A stretch of DNA of 10,375 bases from an uncultured Rhodopirellula sp. (GTDB taxonomy: Bacteria; Planctomycetota; Planctomycetia; Pirellulales; Pirellulaceae), in assembly GCA_913061385.1 (NCBI GenBank), contig CAJXTM010000061.1, positions 1-10,375 on the forward strand, in the 5' to 3' direction. Numbering within the stretch: position 1 is the stretch's first letter; every line of letters starts with the position of its first letter. The notes below the pieces were generated by a model that had not been told where the DNA came from, searched no databases, and saw only the letters and a list, made by a program, of their open reading frames with translations. The position numbers were made by a program, and so were the translations under genes. Shown here one piece after another: positions 6,281 through 10,375 of the stretch.

Positions 6281-8698
6281 TCAAGGCTTTTTTTTCACCA
6301 ATTGATACTGCCGCCGAAGATCTTCATCCATCGTCGTTTGTGTAAGCAAGACAAACCTTGCACGGCGATATGCTTCTTCCTGATCCCCAATTCGTTGCAA
6401 CAAACGAACAGCTGCTAATTTTGCTTCGTGCCACGAACGTGTACCTTGCGGCAAGCCAGCTGCTAATTCGTCCCACAACGCTACTCCAGCCCGTTGTGCC
6501 TTTGTATCATCTGTTGATCCCAGCATGGCTGCAGCCTGCTGGACTGCCTTTCTAGGATCCTTCGAGTTTTCCATGACCTCCTTAAGCAACTCAGTCGCTT
6601 TAGCAGAGTCAGACTGCCACAACCAGCGTTGCGCTGAATTCATGGACACCGGTGCAACCCCCAGCCACTTGGCGAGGGCTTTCACTACTTTCTGACGTAA
6701 CGCGGGATTATCGCGAGCATCCAGCATTAGTCGTCGCTCCACTTGGTCCAGCAATTCAGCGGGTGGTGATTCTGCTGGCGATTCCCCACTCAGTCGGAAA
6801 GCGATGAATGAGTCAATGAACGAATCCACAGGCCGGGTATCCGGCCCGCGGGATTTCAACTCACCAATTCCTGATTGATCCAGATGCAGGGCGGATATGA
6901 GGCGATAGTGGGAACGCATCACGTCATTGCTACCAAGTTTGCTCATCGCCGCTTGAAACCCAGTCGTCGCTTCTTGCCAGCTCGCCGTTTCATCTCGGAC
7001 CGCATTGTCACCGACTTTTTCCCAACCAGCTTCGACAGCACTCTTTTCCAAAACCAAAATCCATGCATCGGCGATGGCTTGCGCAAGTTCGTTATCGATG
7101 CTTTCTAGCTTAACAATGGATAGAACTTTCGCGGCCTCAAGATACCGTGCCTGTGATTTGAGTATGTTCCCCAGCCAGCTGCGAATGGATGCCGCAGCCG
7201 AGCTGTCAGGCCATCGCTGCAAGTTCACCCTCAGCGCGGCCTCAAGACGCTTAACTGTTGCGGGGTCTGACAGATCAAGTCTTGCAATCAGAATGGCGGC
7301 CTGCAGATGAGTTGCAGGTGATTTTTCGGCAGTGGGCTTCGCCAGTGGAATGTCCTGCATCAACTGAATTGCATCATTAGTTCGCTTAGCTGCCAAAAGA
7401 GCGGCAGCAGCTTCTGCCACACGGCTCATGGCCCGATCAGGATCTGATTCCGCAGCTGCGGCTGCAGCCAACAGATCACCGGCACGGCTGGGATCGCCAC
7501 GGCGTAACCAATCTTGCCCCTGTGCTGCGACCAGCGAGGGATCAATGGTGGACTTAGACTGTCCCGTGGATTCTAAATGCGAAAGTGAAACTGCATCAGC
7601 ACGCCGTCTTGCATATGCTCCTCCACGACTTTGAATCGCATCCAACCAGTCACCAACCCTGCGTCCTGCGTTGGCGACCAGCAGAAATTCAAGCCTCGCC
7701 AAGTCCATCTCCATAGCGTTGGGCGCAACTTCTGGCACATCACCAAAAAAGTCCGCGAGCAGTTTTCCTGCTTTTTCCAGCTGGCCTTGAGCGATACGTA
7801 AACGCACCCTGAGAGCCTGTAATTTGGAAGGCACTGAATCTGTGAACTGCGGCGTCATCTGATTCAATAAAGCATCACACCGTTCAAACTGGGCTGCCCG
7901 AAAAACCGCTTCCACACGCAAACGCTCGATCTCTTTTCTCGCTGTTGTTCCAGCCGGCAAGCGTGTAATCGCATCGTCAGCCACCTGCTCTGCCTTCGTA
8001 GCCGCCGCGATACAGTCTGCGCTACCTTGAGGAAACAAGTCGGTTTGAACCAATGCCAGTGAAACTGCATCAATTTGCAACTGCTGCCCGAGACGACGTA
8101 AATCAGCAATCAAACCGCGGCTTGCCGCTGTTCGGTGAGATTCTAATGCCGAACGTTTATCTTGAATCTCTTCAGCCAAACTCGAGACATGGTCCATTGC
8201 TGTCAGCAACCGCCTCATGGCTAGCTCCTGTACTTGTTCGTTGCGTGGAGACACAGCGGCACGAAGAACACTGTAAAGGGCTGCCGATTTTTCGCTGCTC
8301 AATAACTGGGACTTGAGAAACAGCAAACGCGGATGATCTGGGTAAGACCGCAACAGATCACTGACTGGACGTTGCACCTGAGTCAAATCTTGTTTGCTAA
8401 ATGTATCGCGTCCCATCTGACGAGCCGTCAGCACTTTTGACTCTCTGATTTTCCACTTTGCAGCGACATCACTTCGACGCACAGACTCAACCGACCGCAA
8501 CTTGCAAAGGTCCAAGGCGTCATCAAAGCGCCCACGATCCAACAGAGCCTGAATCAGATCCTCATCACGATCATGAGTCATCCGACCAACATTTTTAATT
8601 GCTGGCCCAGCAGCAAAACCTCGCAATCTCGCCCCATCAATCAACACAAAGGAAGCGACCACTGAAAGAATCAACCTGGCTTGTGTGGAACAAAACAT
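6281..8698 (-). CDS. Exported TPR-type repeat protein of the exbD operon
   Basis: An 805-residue, mostly alpha-helical protein. The N-terminus looks like a signal peptide (hydrophobic 9-20, possible cleavage near FAA at 30), so it is predicted to be periplasmic. The body has helix-turn-helix repeats of tetratricopeptide type: DRGRFDDALDLC near 53, AQGQLEKAGKLLADFF near 304, LRRGDPSRAGDLLAAA near 398 and RIGDQEEAYRRARFVLL near 767. An alanine-rich stretch lies at about 405-445. No catalytic motif is visible. The ATG at 8698 lies two bases after the exbD2 stop. The ribosome site GGAG (8707-8704) lies inside the last exbD2 codons, which strongly supports this start and translational coupling. 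TPR proteins usually act as scaffolds. Here the arrangement suggests a partner of the ExbD pair, perhaps taking the place of a TonB- or Tol-type transducer. That role is inference. Confidence 0.85.
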   Translation of the reverse strand: MFCSTQARLILSVVASFVLIDGARLRGFAAGPAIKNVGRMTHDRDEDLIQALLDRGRFDDALDLCKLRSVESVRRSDVAAKWKIRESKVLTARQMGRDTFSKQDLTQVQRPVSDLLRSYPDHPRLLFLKSQLLSSEKSAALYSVLRAAVSPRNEQVQELAMRRLLTAMDHVSSLAEEIQDKRSALESHRTAASRGLIADLRRLGQQLQIDAVSLALVQTDLFPQGSADCIAAATKAEQVADDAITRLPAGTTARKEIERLRVEAVFRAAQFERCDALLNQMTPQFTDSVPSKLQALRVRLRIAQGQLEKAGKLLADFFGDVPEVAPNAMEMDLARLEFLLVANAGRRVGDWLDAIQSRGGAYARRRADAVSLSHLESTGQSKSTIDPSLVAAQGQDWLRRGDPSRAGDLLAAAAAAESDPDRAMSRVAEAAAALLAAKRTNDAIQLMQDIPLAKPTAEKSPATHLQAAILIARLDLSDPATVKRLEAALRVNLQRWPDSSAAASIRSWLGNILKSQARYLEAAKVLSIVKLESIDNELAQAIADAWILVLEKSAVEAGWEKVGDNAVRDETASWQEATTGFQAAMSKLGSNDVMRSHYRLISALHLDQSGIGELKSRGPDTRPVDSFIDSFIAFRLSGESPAESPPAELLDQVERRLMLDARDNPALRQKVVKALAKWLGVAPVSMNSAQRWLWQSDSAKATELLKEVMENSKDPRKAVQQAAAMLGSTDDTKAQRAGVALWDELAAGLPQGTRSWHEAKLAAVRLLQRIGDQEEAYRRARFVLLTQTTMDEDLRRQYQLVKKKP

Positions 8699-8700
8699 GC

Positions 8701-9144
8701 TTACTCCGGCTTAGCGGCGAAAAGCACACGATCTACGCCAGCAGAGCGTGCAGCATCGTAAGCCTGCACAGCAAAAGCCATGGTGACTTTTTCATCCGGA
8801 TCAACAATCACCGGTGGTTGCACACCCAGCGAAGTGATCTCAGCCAAGCGATCTTTGAGTTCACTCATGCGATCAATGTTTTGGCCATTCAACATGATCT
8901 GGGTTCCTTCCACCTGCCACAACAGCCGGATGATGATCTCGTCAAATTTCTCGACTGGTGGCGTATCACTTGAGGCCTCCGCAGCCCCCATTGGTAACTC
9001 TGCCAGCGAACCGGGCAGATCAAACTCCGGCAATTCAAAGCTGCTGGTCCACACAAAGAAGACAAGCAGCAGAAATACAACGTCAATCATCGGGGTCATT
9101 TTCAATTCCAATGAATCATCATTGGAAGTTTTCGGCAGCTTCAC
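8701..9144 (-). CDS. exbD: ExbD/TolR-family protein (second copy)
   Basis: A 147-residue ExbD/TolR-type protein: a short cytoplasmic N-terminus, one membrane helix (about 17-35) and a periplasmic domain. The family signature MTPMIDVVFLLLVFF is intact, with the proton-path aspartate at D21. In known systems ExbD works with an ExbB/TolQ channel to turn proton flow into force across the envelope. The periplasmic part holds an acidic/Ala-Ser linker (about 38-65), then the usual alpha/beta fold ending in GVDRVLFAAKPE. The start is a GTG at 9144-9142 whose last two bases belong to the TGA of the upstream exbD (GTGA, 4-bp overlap). A perfect GAGGAGG lies seven bases upstream, so this start is firm. 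It is clearly diverged from the first copy, so this is not a recent duplication. Confidence 0.95.
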   Translation of the reverse strand: MKLPKTSNDDSLELKMTPMIDVVFLLLVFFVWTSSFELPEFDLPGSLAELPMGAAEASSDTPPVEKFDEIIIRLLWQVEGTQIMLNGQNIDRMSELKDRLAEITSLGVQPPVIVDPDEKVTMAFAVQAYDAARSAGVDRVLFAAKPE

Positions 9145-9563
9145 AATCCGGCCTCCTCACGGACAGCGATCGCAGCATCACTGATCCCTGCCAAAGCTGC
9201 TTCACGCAGCAGCGGCTCAATTTCCTGATACTGCACTGTGCCGTCGGTCCGAATCCGGATCGCCGCATCTGAACCCTGGCTGGCTTTGAGATCAGACAAA
9301 ATTGCACGCACGCTGCCCAAATCGACGACATCCCCGGAAACCAACCATCGCGATCGCTGATCAACACTGATCGTCAGTGGGGCCTTGTCAGGATCAACCG
9401 GATCAAAAGTCGAGGCAACCGGCAATTCCAGCGGTAAACGATTCTCTTGTCGTGCCAGGTGACTGGAGACAAGAAAAAAAATGATCAATAGAAATACGAC
9501 ATCGATCATCGGTGTCATGTTGGCGCCGACACTGCGGCGATTTCCTTGATTAGGGATTTGCAT
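9141..9563 (-). CDS. exbD: ExbD/TolR-family protein (first copy)
   Basis: A 140-residue ExbD/TolR-type protein and first gene of the minus-strand operon. A positively charged, glycine-containing N-terminus (MQIPNQGNRRSVGAN) leads into MTPMIDVVFLLIIFFLV, with the proton-path aspartate at D21. The periplasmic domain follows (about 40-140) and includes LTISVDQRSRWLVSGDVV, as expected for the family. The open frame continues upstream to 10157, but that part is antisense to the methyltransferase gene and is not like ExbD. ATG 9563 gives a normal ExbD length, with a GAGG about 12 bases upstream. Two different ExbD proteins in a row suggest a mixed dimer or two partners for one channel. No ExbB/TolQ gene lies upstream, where it is usual; the divergent methyltransferase gene is there instead, so the channel protein must be encoded elsewhere. 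Confidence 0.93.
   Translation of the reverse strand: MQIPNQGNRRSVGANMTPMIDVVFLLIIFFLVSSHLARQENRLPLELPVASTFDPVDPDKAPLTISVDQRSRWLVSGDVVDLGSVRAILSDLKASQGSDAAIRIRTDGTVQYQEIEPLLREAALAGISDAAIAVREEAGL
9152..9158 (-). promoter_or_regulatory. Strong ribosome binding site for exbD2
   Basis: The minus strand reads GAGGAGG here, seven bases before the GTG start at 9144. It is the only textbook Shine-Dalgarno in the window. It lies within the last codons of exbD1 and decides the GTG start of exbD2. Confidence 0.85.
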
Positions 9564-9624
9564 CGCTACATGGTACCTCACGTCCCGGTCACAATCCGAT
9601 ACCCTGTTATTCCTGAATTCTGAT

Positions 9625-9653
9625 TTGACGGCGAGTCGGTACAACTGGAACAT
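9625..9653 (+). promoter_or_regulatory. Possible promoter of the methyltransferase gene
   Basis: TTGACG at 9625-9630 is a good -35 match. After 17 bases comes GAACAT at 9648-9653, a poor -10 (three of six). The spacing would put transcription start at or very near the ATG at 9660, implying a leaderless message, which fits the lack of a clear ribosome site. The 96-bp gap 9564-9659 must also hold the promoter of the divergent exbD operon, for which I see no convincing boxes. Confidence 0.25.
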
Positions 9654-9659
9654 GCTTTG

Positions 9660-10262
9660 ATGGGCGAAAACACAACCTTCCTCAAGAACTTTCTCCGAAA
9701 CCCCGGACAAGTGGGTGCTATTGCGCCCAGCAGTCACCGCTTGGTTCGCATGATGGTCGACTGGTTTGACTGGGACCAAATCCGCAATGTGGTTGAATTT
9801 GGGCCGGGAACGGGTGTATTCACACAAGCCATCAGCGAACGCCTCCACCCCGAAAGTACGTTTTTTGCGGTCGAAAAATCCGCTGAAATGGCCGAGTTGA
9901 CTAGAAAACGCTGCCCCGATGTCACAGTCTACAACGATAGCGTGACCAATATTTCCCAGCTCTGCCAACAAGAATCCATTGGAAAAATTGATGCTGTGAT
10001 TTGTGGTCTGCCGTGGGCATCGTTTCCGGAGTCGCTTCAAACAGAAATCATCGAATCCATGCTTGGTGTATTGGCACCCGAGGCTCAATTTGCCACCTTT
10101 GCCTACTGGCAGGGAGTTGTTTTGCCCGCCGGTGCCCGTTTTAACCGACGCTTGCAAAATACATTCGCAAGCGTGGAACGAAGTCCCAGCGTATGGCTTA
10201 ATCTGCCTCCAGCGTTCGTCTATCGGTGCACCAAACCTGTCTTACCAAGTCAAGCAAACTGA
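9660..10262 (+). CDS. SAM-dependent methyltransferase, phospholipid N-methyltransferase-like (COG3963 type)
   Basis: A 200-residue class I SAM methyltransferase. The N-terminus FLKNFLRNPGQVGAIAPSS (7-25) is characteristic of the COG3963 group, annotated as phospholipid N-methyltransferase and related to PmtA and to rRNA adenine methyltransferases. The SAM-binding motif I is VVEFGPGTG (44-52), with an acidic residue ending strand 2 (E72 in AVEKS). A further acidic loop is at D93. The post-motif CGLPWASFP (115-123) replaces the NPPY-type motif of DNA/rRNA adenine enzymes and is typical of this group. NLPPAFVYRC (181-190) ends the domain. Length is normal and no residue looks missing. ATG 9660 is preferred over the TTG just before it; the ribosome site is weak. 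It is transcribed away from the exbD operon and towards the truncated AraC gene. The substrate (membrane phospholipid such as phosphatidylethanolamine, or a small molecule) is not proven by sequence. Confidence 0.88.
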   Translation: MGENTTFLKNFLRNPGQVGAIAPSSHRLVRMMVDWFDWDQIRNVVEFGPGTGVFTQAISERLHPESTFFAVEKSAEMAELTRKRCPDVTVYNDSVTNISQLCQQESIGKIDAVICGLPWASFPESLQTEIIESMLGVLAPEAQFATFAYWQGVVLPAGARFNRRLQNTFASVERSPSVWLNLPPAFVYRCTKPVLPSQAN

Positions 10263-10270
10263 AGTCACTG

Positions 10271-10349
10271 TTACAGCGCCCGAAACCGCTGGCGATACTT
10301 TAACGGCGTAAGCCCTGTCGAAGCTTTGAAATGCCGCGTCAGATGGCTC
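10271..10349 (-). CDS. AraC-family transcriptional regulator, C-terminal fragment
   Basis: A partial gene running in from the right, with only the last ~26 codons present before the adapter. The minus strand translates as SHLTRHFKASTGLTP followed by LKYRQRFRAL and a TAA at 10273-10271. This matches the end of the second helix-turn-helix of AraC/XylS regulators: recognition helix pattern S-x-L-x-R-x-F-K, then G-x-T-P-x-x-Y-R. It is too short for usual ORF calling. The effector-binding domain is missing, so the signal it senses is unknown. It converges on the methyltransferase gene with eight bases between the two stops. Confidence 0.88.
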
Positions 10350-10375
10350 CTGTCTCTTATACACATCTGACGCTG
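10350..10375 (+). other. Nextera i5-side adapter (sequencing artefact)
   Basis: Bases 10350-10368 are the Tn5 mosaic end in reverse complement (CTGTCTCTTATACACATCT). GACGCTG at 10369-10375 is the start of the reverse-complemented Nextera read-1 adapter. The genomic sequence ends at 10349, inside the AraC gene. Confidence 0.97.

Noticed and set aside
6288..6295. Run of eight T as an intrinsic terminator or frameshift site
   Set aside because: On the minus strand it encodes the final KKK of the TPR protein and no GC-rich stem precedes it. On the plus strand no gene ends there. The reading frame runs through it normally to the stop.
7440..7475. GC-rich alanine-codon stretch as a structural repeat
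   Set aside because: It is explained by the alanine-rich helices of the TPR-type protein and shows no exact repeat unit.
9564..10157. N-terminal extension of the first ExbD frame to a 338-residue protein
   Set aside because: The extension is antisense to the methyltransferase gene, has no ExbD-like features, and the normal ExbD start with MTPMIDVVF lies at the ATG 9563.
29..10368. A ~10.3-kb transposon with 19-bp terminal inverted repeats (Tn5 mosaic ends at 29-47 and 10350-10368)
   Set aside because: Each mosaic end is attached to Nextera adapter sequence, on the i7 side left and the i5 side right. These are tagmentation products of library preparation, not a mobile element; no transposase gene is present.

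Overview
The window reads as a piece of a Planctomycetota genome, probably a marine or freshwater planctomycete of roughly balanced base composition, recovered from an Illumina Nextera library. The taxonomic call is inference. It rests on a very large exported TIM-barrel/carbohydrate-binding-like protein ending in a short basic 'PLRF' tail, a stand-alone LigD-phosphoesterase-like protein, and an exbD-exbD-TPR operon, all typical of that phylum as I know it. Most starts lack a strong Shine-Dalgarno, with one clear exception. Both ends are not biology: bases 1-47 and 10350-10375 are Nextera adapter sequence (i7 side on the left, i5 side on the right), so the genomic insert is 48-10349.

Left part, plus strand. 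201-1094 encodes a PolB-like DEDDy 3'-5' exonuclease with a three-copy 18-bp tandem repeat at its 3' end. After a 148-bp gap come two genes 29 bp apart: 1243-5007, a ~1250-residue exported protein with a GHL10-like TIM-barrel region and a C-terminal jelly-roll-like domain, and 5037-5828, a small membrane-anchored protein. They are likely co-transcribed.

Middle and right part, minus strand. A tightly packed operon reads leftward from 9563: exbD1 (9563-9141), exbD2 (GTG start, 4-bp overlap with the previous stop, perfect GAGGAGG ribosome site), an 805-residue exported TPR-type protein (8698-6281), and a 3'-phosphoesterase-like protein (6253-5762) whose 3' end overlaps the end of the plus-strand operon by 67 bp. 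The two ExbD proteins and the periplasmic TPR protein look like parts of a proton-driven envelope machine. No ExbB/TolQ gene is next to them, because a divergent gene sits where it would be expected.

Right end. Divergent from the exbD operon, 9660-10262 encodes a COG3963-type SAM methyltransferase (phospholipid N-methyltransferase-like). It converges on the last ~26 codons of an AraC-family regulator (10271-10349, minus) that is cut off by the adapter. No stretch over 300 bp lacks a gene. There are no tRNA, rRNA, CRISPR or IS features that I can see. I do not see a convincing new defence or mobile system here. The most interesting items are the ExbB-less exbD-exbD-TPR operon with a LigD-PE-like passenger and the active-site change in that passenger.
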